Below are positions 55,080 through 64,000 of a DNA stretch of 64,000 bases, piece after piece. Under the pieces are notes generated by a model. The model was not told the origin of the DNA, made no database searches, and saw nothing but the letters and a program-made list of their open reading frames with translations. The DNA lies in the NCBI GenBank assembly GCA_021781815.1, contig JAJXWB010000011.1, positions 1 through 64,000 on the forward strand, given 5' to 3'. This stretch comes from Pseudomonadota bacterium. Its GTDB lineage: Bacteria; Pseudomonadota; Alphaproteobacteria; Rhizobiales; Beijerinckiaceae. Each line of letters begins with the position of its first letter. The stretch's first letter is position 1. The position numbers were made by a program, and so were the translations under genes.

Positions 55080-56589
55080 CGTTTCGTCCCGGCAGGGCTG
55101 CTTCCGCCAGCGCGCTAACCCGGCCGATGGGCATGGACGCATCGAGCGGACGCCAGCCTGACGGCTGACGCCCGACTAGCATTTGCGCGTCGAGCACGGC
55201 GACGGTCGCATCCGACGGGTCGTCGCGGCGGGCACTAATTCGCGCCGCCAGCCGGTCGCGTGCGCCGGACAGCCAGAAGCCGGCGAAGGCCGCGCCCGCG
55301 TCGTGCGCGCAGCGCTCGACCGCGACCGCCAGGTGCGGCCGATCGAAGACGGCGTCGGCGACGACTGCATACCCGAGGTCGAGAACCCGCGACGCTTGCT
55401 CGCGCATGATCCGGTAGACCCGCTCGGACACATCGGGCGCATAGGCCGCCGGCGGAAGCTTTTGTGTCGCTGCCGCGCCATGCAGCCGCTTGCGGATGCG
55501 GTCGCTCGACAGGATTCTGGCGCCGGGCGCCGGGCCAAGCGACGGCGCAAGCGCCGCGGCGAAGGTGGATTTGCCCGAGCCGGAGAAACCGCCCACCGCC
55601 ACGAGGATCGCCTCGCCCCGATCGAGCAGGCGCTCGGCCAGATCGAAATAGGCCTGCGCTTCCGCGCGGAGCGCCCCGGCGCTGGAGGCGTCGGCGCCAC
55701 GCGCCTGGGTCGCCGCGACATGCGCGCGGATGGAAGCGCGCAGCGCCATGAAGAAAGGCAGGGCCGGCAGGCCGTCGGTCTCGTCGGCCGCATCGAGATA
55801 GCGGTTGAACACGAGGTTGGCGAGATCCCGCAGGCCGCGATGGATGAGGTCCATAAGCAGGAACGCGAGGTCGTAGAGTACGTCGATCGTGCCGAGAGCC
55901 GCATCGAATTCGATGCAGTCGAACGGCGTCGGCTCGCCTTCGAACAGACAGATGTTGCGCAAGGTGAGATCGCCATGGCAGCGCCTGACCTTGCCGACGG
56001 CGCGGCGCGCGTCGAGCAGCGGCGCCAGCGCCTTGAGGCGCGACCGGAAGGCTGCATCCAGCGCGGCGATGCGCTGCGGCGTCGCCAGCCCGGAGGAAGC
56101 CAGCGCCGGTGCGTCGATTTGCAGGACGCGCTCAATTCCCGCCGCGCCACCGTACAGGAAATCGGCTGCTGCGGCGCGATGAAAATCGGCCACACGTTCC
56201 GTCAGCCGAGTCATCAGCGCCGGCGTCAGCGCGCCCCGCTGCGCCATGGCGTCGAACAGATCCGCCTGGTCGAAACGTCGCATCTCGACGATGGTCTCAA
56301 TCGTTTCGCCAGCGCCGTCGAACTCGAGCCGCCCGTCCTTTTCCTGTGTGACGCGCCGCAGCCCGATGTAAAGGGTGGGCGCGGTCCGCCGATTGAGCGT
56401 CAGCTCGGTCTGCGCGGCGGCGGCGCGTTTTTCGCGCGTGGAAAAATCGAGATAGGAGAACGAGACGGGCTTCTTGATCTTCCATGCGCGCGCAGGTCCG
56501 ATCACGACGCGCGAAATATGCGTTTCGATGACCTCTGCGCGCCCGCCGGCTGCTGCGCGCAGGAACCGGGTGATGTCGTCGAGTGTGGT
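55069..56589 (-). CDS. Fusion: aminoglycoside phosphotransferase-like kinase + AAA-type ATPase
   Basis: A protein of about 506 residues. The N-terminal half is an APH-type kinase fold with the catalytic HGDLTLRNICLFEG and FDCIEFDA, and the C-terminal half carries a Walker A GGFSGSGKSTFAAAL near residue 330 with an AAA_33-like small kinase layout. Proteins with this arrangement exist as bifunctional phosphotransferase/ATP-binding proteins of unknown substrate. I take the GTG at 56589 (TTLDDITRFLRAA) because the alternative ATG at 56622 lies inside a palindrome. No resistance role is implied. Confidence 0.84.
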   Translation of the reverse strand, partial: TTLDDITRFLRAAAGGRAEVIETHISRVVIGPARAWKIKKPVSFSYLDFSTREKRAAAAQTELTLNRRTAPTLYIGLRRVTQEKDGRLEFDGAGETIETIVEMRRFDQADLFDAMAQRGALTPALMTRLTERVADFHRAAAADFLYGGAAGIERVLQIDAPALASSGLATPQRIAALDAAFRSRLKALAPLLDARRAVGKVRRCHGDLTLRNICLFEGEPTPFDCIEFDAALGTIDVLYDLAFLLMDLIHRGLRDLANLVFNRYLDAADETDGLPALPFFMALRASIRAHVAATQARGADASSAGALRAEAQAYFDLAERLLDRGEAILVAVGGFSGSGKSTFAAALAPSLGPAPGARILSSDRIRKRLHGAAATQKLPPAAYAPDVSERVYRIMREQASRVLDLGYAVVADAVFDRPHLAVAVERCAHDAGAAFAGFWLSGARDRLAARISARRDDPSDATVAVLDAQMLVGRQPSGWRPLDASMPIGRVSALAEAALPGRNVRT

Positions 56590-56611
56590 CACTGGATCGC
56601 GGCGCTCGTTT

Positions 56612-56636
56612 CCTCCCGCCATCCGCTGGCGGGAGG
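56612..56636. repeat. Perfect GC-rich hairpin between the kinase fusion and the acyl-CoA dehydrogenase
   Basis: CCTCCCGCCA and TGGCGGGAGG form a 10-bp perfect stem around the loop TCCGC. It lies just after the acyl-CoA dehydrogenase stop on the minus strand and before the next gene; no T-tract. REP-like element or weak terminator. Confidence 0.55.
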
Positions 56637-56644
56637 GGGAGACG

Positions 56645-57808
56645 TTACCCCTTCCTCCGCGCCCCGCCGAGGCCCATCTGCCGTGAAATCAACTCTTTCA
56701 TGATCTCGCTGGTGCCGCCGTAGATGCGCTGGACGCGCGCGTCCGCATAGGCCTGCGCGACCGGATATTCCCACATGAATCCGTAGCCGCCATGCAATTG
56801 CACGCATGCGTCGAGCACGCGGCCCTGCATTTCCGACAGCCAGAGTTTGGCCATCGACGCGGTGGCGGAATCGAGCTTGCCGGCGATCTGCAACTCCAGA
56901 CAACGGTCGACGAATACGCGGCCGACCTCAACTTCGGTCTGGCACTCCGCGAGCTTGTAGCGCGTATTCTGGAATTCGCCGATCGGCTGACCGAAGGCCT
57001 TGCGGTCCGTGACGTACTGCACCGTATGGTCGATCGCCGCCTGCGCCGCCGCATGCGCGGTGATGGCGATCTGCAGACGCTCCCACGGCAGTTTCTGCAT
57101 CAGGTAGATGAAGCCTTCGCCTTCCTTGCCGAGCAGGTTCTCGGCGGGGACGCGCACGTCATCGAAGAACAGTTCCGAGGTGTCCTGCGACTTCAGCCCG
57201 ACTTTCTTCAGGCGTTTGCCCTTGCGGAAGCCGGGCGCGCCTTCTTCGACGATGATCAGGCTCGTTCCCTTGGCCCCGGCGCTCGGATCGGTCTTGCAGA
57301 CCACGATCACGAGATCGGCATGCCAGCCGTTGGTAATGAAGGTTTTCGAGCCGTTGATGACGTAATGGCCGCCGTCGCGCCGCGCCGTCGTGCGCACGCC
57401 CTGCAGATCCGACCCCGTGCCGGGCTCGGTCATGGCGATCGCGCCGATCTTTTCGCCGCGAGCCATCGCCGGCAGATATTTCTTCTTCTGCGCGTCGGAG
57501 CCATAGGAATTGATGTAGGGTGCGACAATGTCGTTATGCAGGCCGAAACCGAGGCCGCTGGTATTGGCGCGCGCCACCTCCTCGATCAGCACGGCGCTCA
57601 TGGCCTCGTCCGAGCCCGCCCCCCCGTATTCCGCGGGGATCGTCGGCAGCAGCAGCCCCTGTTCGCCGGCCTTCAGCCATACGTCGCGATCGACGTAGCC
57701 TTGCGCTTCCCATTTTTCATGATGCGGCTTGGCATGCTCGTCGAGAAAGCGACGGACCATGTCGCGGAACATGGCGTTGTCTTCGTTGAATATCGTGCGC
57801 TCGATCAT
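56645..57808 (-). CDS. Acyl-CoA dehydrogenase (387-residue type)
   Basis: A 387-residue acyl-CoA dehydrogenase. [14 protein letters not shown] binds FAD and substrate, [15 protein letters not shown] follows, and the C-terminal [21 protein letters not shown] is the usual form of short/medium and branched-chain family members. It starts downstream of hpaD on the same strand with a 105-base gap, so it might be co-transcribed with hpaD, which suggests an aromatic-acid side-chain oxidation role; this is inference. Confidence 0.9.
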   Translation of the reverse strand: MIERTIFNEDNAMFRDMVRRFLDEHAKPHHEKWEAQGYVDRDVWLKAGEQGLLLPTIPAEYGGAGSDEAMSAVLIEEVARANTSGLGFGLHNDIVAPYINSYGSDAQKKKYLPAMARGEKIGAIAMTEPGTGSDLQGVRTTARRDGGHYVINGSKTFITNGWHADLVIVVCKTDPSAGAKGTSLIIVEEGAPGFRKGKRLKKVGLKSQDTSELFFDDVRVPAENLLGKEGEGFIYLMQKLPWERLQIAITAHAAAQAAIDHTVQYVTDRKAFGQPIGEFQNTRYKLAECQTEVEVGRVFVDRCLELQIAGKLDSATASMAKLWLSEMQGRVLDACVQLHGGYGFMWEYPVAQAYADARVQRIYGGTSEIMKELISRQMGLGGARRKG

Positions 57809-57913
57809 GCTGTCTCTCGGGGCGGCGGAATGGGCTGCGAGCCTTCAGGCTCGCGCCGCAATCTCGCCCGGGTCCGGCCGCCGCGCAAGCCGGCGGATCG
57901 CATGGCGCGTCTG

Positions 57914-58765
57914 CTATTTCGACAGATGGAATTCGACGTTGATCTGGCCGCTTCCGCTCGACGGGAAATAGGCGCAGAGCTGCTCCGCCTCGCCCGCGTA
58001 ATCGCCCCAGCCGAGCATGCCGAACAGCATGTGCGTGTCGGCCATCAGCGCCTCGCCGTTGCACTTGGTCGAATAGTCCGGGAGCATGGCGCAGAATTCG
58101 CGGTAGCGCCGCTCCTTCCACAGGTCGAGCACGCGCAGGTCCATCTGCCGGTTGAATTCCGAGCCGACGACCTGCCACTGGTTGTCGCCGACCTGATCGT
58201 TCGACACGAGTTTGTGCGACAGAGAGCCCGAGGCCAGCACCGCGACGTTGAATGGCGACGCCTCGATCGTGCGGCGCACGGCTGCGCCGAACTTGCGGTT
58301 CTCGTCGACCGAGGCGAACAGCGGCGCCGCGACCGAGAGCACGCGCATGTTCGCATCGGCGTTCATATAGTGCATGGGCACGATCGTGCCGTATTCCAGC
58401 GGCAGCGTCTCGACCTTGTGCGCCATCACGTCGAGGCCGTCCTTCCCGGCCTCGGCCGAAATAGCGTCGGCGAGGGCGGGATTGCCCTGATAATCGTATG
58501 CGAGATTCTGGATCATGTGCGGCGCCTCATGGCTCGTGTAGACGCCCTTGTGCCGCGCGTTGGCGTTCATGTGGCAGCCGAAGTTCGACAGCCAGTGCGT
58601 GTCGAACACCAGAAACGTGTCGGCGCCGCGCTCGCGTGCGCGCCGGCCGATTTCCTTTAGCGAGTCGATCGCGCCCTGCCGCTTGCCGAAAAGAGGGCCC
58701 GGCCGCTCGGAAATCATGATCGAAGGGACGTGCGTCACCTTGGCGGCCAGAACGATCTTGCCCAC
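57914..58765 (-). CDS. hpaD: 3,4-dihydroxyphenylacetate 2,3-dioxygenase (class III extradiol, HpaD-like)
   Basis: A 283-residue LigB-type ring-cleaving dioxygenase that opens homoprotocatechuate. His ligands are in KVTHVPS and FDTHWLS, and the late LASGSLSHKLVSND is characteristic of the HpaD branch. The GTG at 58765 has GGAGG 5 bases upstream and puts GKIVLAAKVTHVPSIM at the N-terminus as in relatives; an ATG upstream would add 10 unrelated residues. It is divergent from hpaE, and the two share an intergenic region with operator-like repeats. Confidence 0.9.
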   Translation of the reverse strand: MGKIVLAAKVTHVPSIMISERPGPLFGKRQGAIDSLKEIGRRARERGADTFLVFDTHWLSNFGCHMNANARHKGVYTSHEAPHMIQNLAYDYQGNPALADAISAEAGKDGLDVMAHKVETLPLEYGTIVPMHYMNADANMRVLSVAAPLFASVDENRKFGAAVRRTIEASPFNVAVLASGSLSHKLVSNDQVGDNQWQVVGSEFNRQMDLRVLDLWKERRYREFCAMLPDYSTKCNGEALMADTHMLFGMLGWGDYAGEAEQLCAYFPSSGSGQINVEFHLSK

Positions 58766-58793
58766 GCATGCCTCCAGTCGTCGAAAATCATTC

Positions 58794-58802
58794 ACACGTT
58801 AA
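58794..58802 (-). promoter_or_regulatory. Operator-like site 1 in the hpaD-hpaE region
   Basis: On the minus strand TTAACGTGT, the same 9 bases as at 58863 on the plus strand, lies about 30 bases before the hpaD start. Repetition in inverted orientation in a divergent region suggests a shared regulator, such as an HpaR-type MarR repressor, but no such gene is in the window. Confidence 0.5.
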
Positions 58803-58862
58803 ATGAGTGTGGGTTGCGAGTCCATTGATCCGGGACAAGCTCGCTGCCTTGCTGCAAAACAA

Positions 58863-58874
58863 TTAACGTGTTAA
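58863..58874 (+). promoter_or_regulatory. Operator-like site 2 in the hpaD-hpaE region
   Basis: TTAACGTGTTAA has perfect 5-bp arms (TTAAC/GTTAA) around GT and lies 42 bases before the hpaE ATG. It shares TTAACGTGT with site 1. An in-frame GTG at 58868 falls inside it, which argues against that start. Confidence 0.55.
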
Positions 58875-58915
58875 ATAAAAATCAACCCATGCTCCGGCAG
58901 ATCCGGGAAAGACCC

Positions 58916-60421
58916 ATGTTCGACCAAAACAAGGCGCGGCTTAAACCTCTGCTCGACAAACTCGGGCGGGAGGGGATCGGCCACTGGATCGCCGGCCGCC
59001 GGGTTGAATCCGCGTCCGGCGCGACCTTCGAGACCCGCTCCCCGGTCGATGGCTCCCACATCGCCGATGTCGCGCGGGGGGGCGCCGCCGATATCGCCGC
59101 CGCCGCCGCCGCCGCCCGAGCCGCATTTCCGGCCTGGCGCGACATGCGCGTCGAAAAGCGACAAAATCTGCTGCACAAGGTCGCTGACCGGATCGAGGCG
59201 CACGCCGACAGGATTGCGACGCTCGAATGCTGGGACACCGGGCAGGCCTGGCGCTTCATGTCCAAGGCTGCCGTGCGCGCCGCCGACAATTTCCGTTTTT
59301 TCGCCGACCGCTGCCTTCACGCCCGGGACGGCCGGAACATGCCCTCGGCCGACCATTGGAACGTCTCGACGCGCACGCCGATCGGCCCGGTTGGCGTCAT
59401 CACGCCCTGGAACACGCCGTTCATGCTGTCGACCTGGAAGATCGCCCCGGCGCTGGCGGCCGGCTGCACCGTGGTCCACAAGCCCGCCGAATGGTCGCCG
59501 GTCACGGCCGACCTGCTGCCGCGCATTCTGCAGGAAGCCGGCGTGCCCGACGGCGTACTCAACACCGTACATGGCTTCGGCGAGGACGCCGGACGCGCGC
59601 TGACCGAACACGAGGCGATCAAGGCGATCGGATTCGTTGGCGAGACGTCCACCGGCTCCGCGATCATGGCGCAGGGCGCGGCCACGCTGAAGCGCGTGCA
59701 TTTCGAACTCGGCGGCAAGAATCCGGTCATCGTCTTCGACGACGCCGATCTCGACCGCGCGCTCGATGCGGTCGTCTTCATGATCTATTCGCTCAACGGC
59801 GAACGCTGCACCTCGTCGAGCCGGCTGCTGATCCAGAAATCCATCGCCGACGATTTCATCGGCAAGCTCGCCGCGCGCGTGAAGAAACTGAAGGTCGGAC
59901 ACCCGCTCGACCCGGCGACCGAGATCGGCCCATTGATCCACGAGCGGCACCTGTCGAAGGTGTGCTCGTATTTCGAGATCGCCAAGCAGGAAGGCGCGGA
60001 CATTCTGGTCGGCGGCGCGCGCCACGAAAGCGACGGTGGCCATTACGTGCAGCCGACGCTGGTCCGCGCGAAGCCGGACTCGCGGCTCGCGCAGGAAGAG
60101 ATTTTCGGTCCGTTCCTGACGGCGCTGACCTTTGAGACGGAGGCGGAAGCCGTCGCGCTCGCCAACAACGTGCGCTACGGCCTCGCCGGCTATGTCTGGT
60201 CGCGCGACATCGGCCGGTCCCTGCGCGTGGCCGATGCGCTCGAAGCCGGCATGGTCTGGGTGAATTCGGAGAACGTCCGCCACCTTCCGACGCCTTTTGG
60301 CGGCATCAAGGCTTCCGGCATCGGGCGCGACGGCGGCGACTATTCCTTCGACTTCTACATGGAGACGAAGATGGTGTCGCTCGCCTCCGGCGCGCACAGC
60401 ATCCAGAAACTTGGAACCTGA
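58916..60421 (+). CDS. hpaE: 5-carboxymethyl-2-hydroxymuconic-semialdehyde dehydrogenase (HpaE-like)
   Basis: A 501-residue NAD-dependent aldehyde dehydrogenase that oxidises the ring-cleavage product of HpaD. The catalytic Glu is in FELGGKNPVIV and the Cys in LNGERCTSSSRLLIQ; PWNTPFMLSTWKIAPALAAG and EEIFGPFL are also present. Start chosen at the ATG 58916, since an earlier GTG lies inside the operator-like palindrome. Other homoprotocatechuate pathway genes (isomerase, hydratase, aldolase) are not in the window. HpaE specificity is inferred from sequence resemblance plus context. Confidence 0.85.
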   Translation: MFDQNKARLKPLLDKLGREGIGHWIAGRRVESASGATFETRSPVDGSHIADVARGGAADIAAAAAAARAAFPAWRDMRVEKRQNLLHKVADRIEAHADRIATLECWDTGQAWRFMSKAAVRAADNFRFFADRCLHARDGRNMPSADHWNVSTRTPIGPVGVITPWNTPFMLSTWKIAPALAAGCTVVHKPAEWSPVTADLLPRILQEAGVPDGVLNTVHGFGEDAGRALTEHEAIKAIGFVGETSTGSAIMAQGAATLKRVHFELGGKNPVIVFDDADLDRALDAVVFMIYSLNGERCTSSSRLLIQKSIADDFIGKLAARVKKLKVGHPLDPATEIGPLIHERHLSKVCSYFEIAKQEGADILVGGARHESDGGHYVQPTLVRAKPDSRLAQEEIFGPFLTALTFETEAEAVALANNVRYGLAGYVWSRDIGRSLRVADALEAGMVWVNSENVRHLPTPFGGIKASGIGRDGGDYSFDFYMETKMVSLASGAHSIQKLGT

Positions 60422-60448
60422 CCGGACGCGAATGTCCAGAAGCGCCGG

Positions 60449-60682
60449 TCAGGCCGCGGGCTGCTCCGGTTCCTGGGAAACCAGCAACGCCGCCCGCACG
60501 CTGGTCTGCACGAGGATGCCGCCGCTCGAGTCCTGAACGCGTATCCGGGCGTTCGGCATGTGCCTCAGCCGATGCGCCCAGCTTGCGACGCTGGACCAGA
60601 TATCCAGCTCCGACTCGACATGCAGCACGGTGTCGTCGATCGGCAGTTTCTCGGGGCTGACGATTTGAAGCGAAAACTTCAT
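60449..60682 (-). CDS. Small protein of unknown function
   Basis: A 77-residue protein, MKFSLQIVSPEKLPIDDTVLH at the start, with a Trp-containing central part (IWSSVASWAHRLRHMPNARI) and an acidic tail. GGGGAGGAG-type sequence lies close before the ATG, so translation is likely. It has no signal peptide or membrane helix and I recognise no family. It converges with hpaE, 27 bases away. Confidence 0.65.
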   Translation of the reverse strand: MKFSLQIVSPEKLPIDDTVLHVESELDIWSSVASWAHRLRHMPNARIRVQDSSGGILVQTSVRAALLVSQEPEQPAA

Positions 60683-61072
60683 GGGCTCCTCCCCCTGAGC
60701 GATACAAGCGCAAATTCAGCGACGAGTCTTCATGCAGCGCAGCAACGTCAGCTTGGCTACGGTTGCTCTGTTCGCACCGACGGCGGTTTCACGGCGTCGC
60801 CGCTTTTCCTGATTCTCGGAACGCGAGCGGTCCGCTCCGGGTCGCGCGCGAATTCGAGCGCAGGCAGGCTGATATCATGTCGGTGTTGCAGAAATGCGAA
60901 ACGTCGGGCTTTGACGGCGCGGCGTGTATTTCGTTCCGGCGCCGCAGTATTCGGCGCAAACGGGCGAAACAGGCTGCAAATGCGACATCTCGTCCAAAAT
61001 GCGGGCGCCTGAATCGTGGCGCAGCCAGGCCGCATGATGCATGTTGACGCGCAATCGGAGCGAGAAAATATC
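60683..61072. other. Intergenic stretch before the transglutaminase gene
   Basis: About 390 bases without a supported gene. Short open frames exist on both strands, but their translations are arginine-rich and unlike known proteins. It should hold divergent promoters for the flanking genes; none could be fixed. Confidence 0.5.
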
Positions 61073-64000
61073 GTGTCCATCAAAGTCGCCCTGCGCCATC
61101 TCACATCCTACACCTATGACCGGCCGGTCGGACTTGGGCCTCAGGTCATCAGGCTTCGTCCGGCGCCGCATTGCCGCACCAGGGTTCTCAGCTATTCGCT
61201 GAAGGTCTCGCCGGAAGACCATTTCGAGAACTGGCAGCAGGATCCTCTTGGAAACTGGCAGGCGCGCTGTGTCTTTCCGGAAAAGGCCGAAGCGTTCCGC
61301 ATCGAGGTCGATCTCGTCGCTGAAATGGCGACATTCAATCCGTTCGACTTTTTCATCGAACCTTACGCCGAGCGCTTCCCGTTCCAGTATGAGCCGCAGC
61401 TTGCTGCCGAACTCGCGCCCTATCTCGAAATCGAGCCGGCCGGCGCGGCGCTCGAAGCCTACGTCGCCGGCGTGTCGCGCACGCCCACGCAGTTCACGAA
61501 TTTCCTGGTCGATCTTAACTTCCGGCTGCACAGCGAAATTCGGTACGTGATTCGCATGGAGCCGGGCGTGCAGACGCCTGACGAGACGCTGACGCTTGCC
61601 GCGGGCTCGTGCCGGGATTCGGCCTGGCTGCTCGTTCAGATCCTGCGCCGGCTCGGCCTCGCCGCGCGCTTCGTGTCCGGTTATCTGATCCAGTTGAAGC
61701 CCGACCTCGCGACGATCGAAGGGCCGCAGGGCGCCGATCACGATTTCACCGACCTGCACGCCTGGGCCGAGGTCTACGTGCCGGGCGCCGGCTGGATCGG
61801 CCTCGATGCGACATCGGGCCTGCTCTGCGCCGAAGGCCACCTGCCGCTCGCCGCGACGCCGCATTATCGTTCGGCCGCGCCGATCGAGGGCATGGTCGAT
61901 CCTGCGCAGACGACTTTCCATTTCGAAATGCATGTCGAACGTCTCGACGAGGCGCCGCGAATTACGCTGCCCTTCGCCGATTCCGACTGGGTGAAGCTGG
62001 ACGCGCTCGGCGAAGCTGTCGACCGCGATCTCGCCGCCAACGACGTGCGTCTGACAATGGGCGGCGAACCGACCTTCGTTTCGATCGATGACTTTCAGGC
62101 GGACGAATGGAACACCGCGGCAGTCGGCCCCACCAAGCGCGGGCTCGCCGACAGGCTCATCCGCAGAATGCGTGAAAAATTTGCGCCCGGCGGCCTGCTG
62201 CATTACGGGCAGGGCAAATGGTATCCCGGCGAGAGCCTGCCGCGCTGGGCCTTCTCGCTCTACTGGCGCAAGGATGGCGCGCCCGTCTGGCGCAATGCCG
62301 ACCTGATCGCGCCGATCGATGATCCGCCCGTATCGACTGTCGAAGCTGCCGGCGATGTCGCGCGCGCGATCGCGACCCAGCTCGGTGTCGGCGCGGAATA
62401 TGTCGTGCCGGCGTACGAGGATCCGGCTTACTGGATGGTCAAGGAAGGCGATCTGCCCTTCAACACCGAGCCCGGCGATCCGCAACTCGACGATGCCGAA
62501 GCGCGCGCGCGCATGGTCAGGACGTTCGAGCGCGGCCTCGCGCAGCCGAGCGGCTACGTCTTGCCCATTCAGCGGTGGAATGCGCAGGCCGGCGATCCGC
62601 GCTGGCGCTCCGAGAAATGGAAACTGCGACGCGGCGGCCTGTTTCTCGTCGCCGGCGATTCGCCCGTCGGCTTCCGGCTGCCGCTGTCGTCGCTCCCATG
62701 GACGCCGCCGGCGGCCTATCCCTTCGTGCATGCGCAGGATCCGCTGGAGCCGCGCGGCGATCTTCCTGCATCCTTTCAGGCGGTGCGGCCGGAGGCGCAG
62801 GTTCAGGCCACGCAGCGCGAGGCGGAGGTCGTCGCAGGCGCCGATCGACAGGACCGGATCGAGCAGGTTGCGGTCGAAGGCGCGGTGCGCACGGCGATGT
62901 CGATCGAGCCGCGCGACGGCGCACTTTGCGTGTTCATGCCGCCGGTCGAGAAACTCGAGGATTATCTCGAACTCGTCGAGACGGTGGAGCGCTGCGCCGA
63001 GGAACTGCGCGTAAAAGTTCATATCGAAGGCTATTCGCCGCCCTTCGATCCGCGCATCGGCGTTATCAAGGCGACGCCCGATCCCGGCGTCATCGAAGTC
63101 AACATTCACCCCGCCGCTACCTGGCGCGAAGCGGTGCAGACCACGACGACGCTCTACGACGACGCGCGCCAGTGCCGCCTCGGCGCGGACAAGTTCATGA
63201 TTGACGGCCGGCACACCGGCACCGGCGGCGGCGCGCACGTCGTGCTCGGCGGCGCGACGCCCGCTGACTCGCCCTTCCTGCGCCGGCCCGATCTTCTGAA
63301 GAGCCTGATCCTCTACTGGCAGCGCCATCCCTCGCTGTCCTATCTGTTCTCCGGCCTGTTCATTGGCCCGACGAGCCAGGCGCCGCGCATCGACGAGGCG
63401 CGCCACGACGCGCTTTACGAACTGGAGATCGCGCTGGCGCAGACGCCGGCGCCAGGGCAGGGCGCCATGCCTCCGCCCTGGCTCGTCGATCGCCTCTATC
63501 GCAATCTTCTGACAGACGTGACCGGCAATACGCACCGCGCCGAAATCTGCATCGACAAGCTCTACTCGCCGGATTCTGCGACCGGCCGTCTCGGCCTGAT
63601 CGAACTGCGCGCCTTCGAAATGCCGCCGGACGCGCGCATGTCGCTGGCGCAACAGCTTCTCATCCGCGCGCTTGTCGCGATGTTCTGGCGCGAGCCGCAG
63701 CAGGGCGATTTCGTGCGTTGGGGGACTGCGCTCCACGATCGTTTCATGTTGCCGCATTTCGTCTGGCAGGATTTTCTGTCCGTCCTGGCCGATCTGCGGC
63801 GCGCCGGATACGAATTCCAGTCGAAATGGTACGAGGCGCAACGCGAATTCCGGTTCCCGGTCTATGGCCATGTCGAGCACGGCGGCGTGACGCTCGAACT
63901 GCGGCAGGCGCTGGAGCCATGGCATGTGCTGGGCGAAGAGGGCGCCGCCGGCGGCGCGGTGCGATACGTCGACTCGTCGGTAGAGCGCCTTCAGGCGCAG
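61073..64000 (+). CDS. Transglutaminase-like/DUF2126 protein, cut by the window end
   Basis: At least 976 codons without a stop, continuing past the window. The N-terminus ([18 protein letters not shown]) and a bacterial transglutaminase N-domain are followed by the transglutaminase core: Cys in [10 protein letters not shown], His in DLHAWAEVY and Asp in GLDATSG. The long C-terminal part is DUF2126 ([37 protein letters not shown]). Start GTG at 61073 fits relatives; an in-frame ATG at 61034 would add 13 residues. Such genes often cluster with circularly permuted ATP-grasp and alpha-E genes, which would lie beyond the edge. Confidence 0.9.
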   Translation, partial: MSIKVALRHLTSYTYDRPVGLGPQVIRLRPAPHCRTRVLSYSLKVSPEDHFENWQQDPLGNWQARCVFPEKAEAFRIEVDLVAEMATFNPFDFFIEPYAERFPFQYEPQLAAELAPYLEIEPAGAALEAYVAGVSRTPTQFTNFLVDLNFRLHSEIRYVIRMEPGVQTPDETLTLAAGSCRDSAWLLVQILRRLGLAARFVSGYLIQLKPDLATIEGPQGADHDFTDLHAWAEVYVPGAGWIGLDATSGLLCAEGHLPLAATPHYRSAAPIEGMVDPAQTTFHFEMHVERLDEAPRITLPFADSDWVKLDALGEAVDRDLAANDVRLTMGGEPTFVSIDDFQADEWNTAAVGPTKRGLADRLIRRMREKFAPGGLLHYGQGKWYPGESLPRWAFSLYWRKDGAPVWRNADLIAPIDDPPVSTVEAAGDVARAIATQLGVGAEYVVPAYEDPAYWMVKEGDLPFNTEPGDPQLDDAEARARMVRTFERGLAQPSGYVLPIQRWNAQAGDPRWRSEKWKLRRGGLFLVAGDSPVGFRLPLSSLPWTPPAAYPFVHAQDPLEPRGDLPASFQAVRPEAQVQATQREAEVVAGADRQDRIEQVAVEGAVRTAMSIEPRDGALCVFMPPVEKLEDYLELVETVERCAEELRVKVHIEGYSPPFDPRIGVIKATPDPGVIEVNIHPAATWREAVQTTTTLYDDARQCRLGADKFMIDGRHTGTGGGAHVVLGGATPADSPFLRRPDLLKSLILYWQRHPSLSYLFSGLFIGPTSQAPRIDEARHDALYELEIALAQTPAPGQGAMPPPWLVDRLYRNLLTDVTGNTHRAEICIDKLYSPDSATGRLGLIELRAFEMPPDARMSLAQQLLIRALVAMFWREPQQGDFVRWGTALHDRFMLPHFVWQDFLSVLADLRRAGYEFQSKWYEAQREFRFPVYGHVEHGGVTLELRQALEPWHVLGEEGAAGGAVRYVDSSVERLQAQ

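Noticed and set aside
58868-58915. GTG start for hpaE at 58868
   Set aside because: It lies inside the palindrome TTAACGTGTTAA and lacks a ribosome binding site; the ATG at 58916 fits the family.

Overview
The window is GC-rich, gene-dense chromosomal DNA of an alphaproteobacterium, most probably of the order Hyphomicrobiales (Rhizobiales). The supporting markers are a PhyR-NepR-EcfG general stress locus with an EcfG-type promoter, a Shemin-pathway 5-aminolevulinate synthase, an FYDLN-acid (TIGR02300-type) protein next to aroA-cmk, and a PodJ-like polarity protein. I cannot name the genus. No prophage, insertion sequence, CRISPR array or rRNA is visible. The only tRNA is tRNA-Ala(GGC) at the left edge.

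Layout. 0-3.3 kb: tRNA-Ala, FYDLN-acid protein, aroA-cmk, and an acetyltransferase where rpsA would often follow. 3.4-10.3 kb: a sugar-type ABC importer operon in which one permease is fused to an SMP-30/strictosidine-synthase-like beta-propeller and a second propeller is encoded separately. 10.4-15.8 kb: a Cu(I)/Ag(I) efflux operon (small His/Cys-rich protein, CusB-, CusA- and CusF-like). 16-18 kb: an acyl-CoA dehydrogenase convergent with a stand-alone LigD-type polymerase. 18-20 kb: phyR facing nepR-ecfG. 20-22.6 kb: a LuxR-type response regulator and a hybrid kinase. 22.6-27.3 kb: acyl-CoA ligase, ABM monooxygenase, Pro-rich OmpA-like protein, LTXXQ protein and a Gly-rich protein. 27.4-31.8 kb: two four-repeat DUF347-type membrane proteins flanking an OmpR-type two-component system and a PepSY protein. 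31.8-39 kb: cyclopropane fatty acid synthase, hemA with a clear terminator, an AbrB-like permease overlapping an aminotransferase, mscL. 39-42.7 kb: a symporter-like hybrid histidine kinase. 42.7-50.4 kb: a DsbA-type isomerase, then a beta-oxidation cluster (acyl-CoA dehydrogenase, thiolase, bifunctional hydratase/dehydrogenase, thioesterase) with a MerR regulator upstream. 50.7-56.6 kb: PodJ-like protein, secreted protein, APH-ATPase fusion. 56.6-60.7 kb: acyl-CoA dehydrogenase and divergent hpaD/hpaE sharing a short intergenic region with repeated operator-like sites. 61 kb to the edge: a large transglutaminase/DUF2126 protein, cut by the window end.

The most interesting parts are: (1) the DUF347 pair around the two-component system, with Trp at residues 20, 75, 140 and 195 in both proteins and an acidic residue 15 positions later that is Asp in all four repeats of one paralogue but Asn in the two outer repeats of the other; (2) the ABC permease-propeller fusion, whose putative metal ligands are kept, beside a free-standing propeller that has lost two of them; (3) operator-like sequences at the EcfG, MerR-fad and hpa loci.
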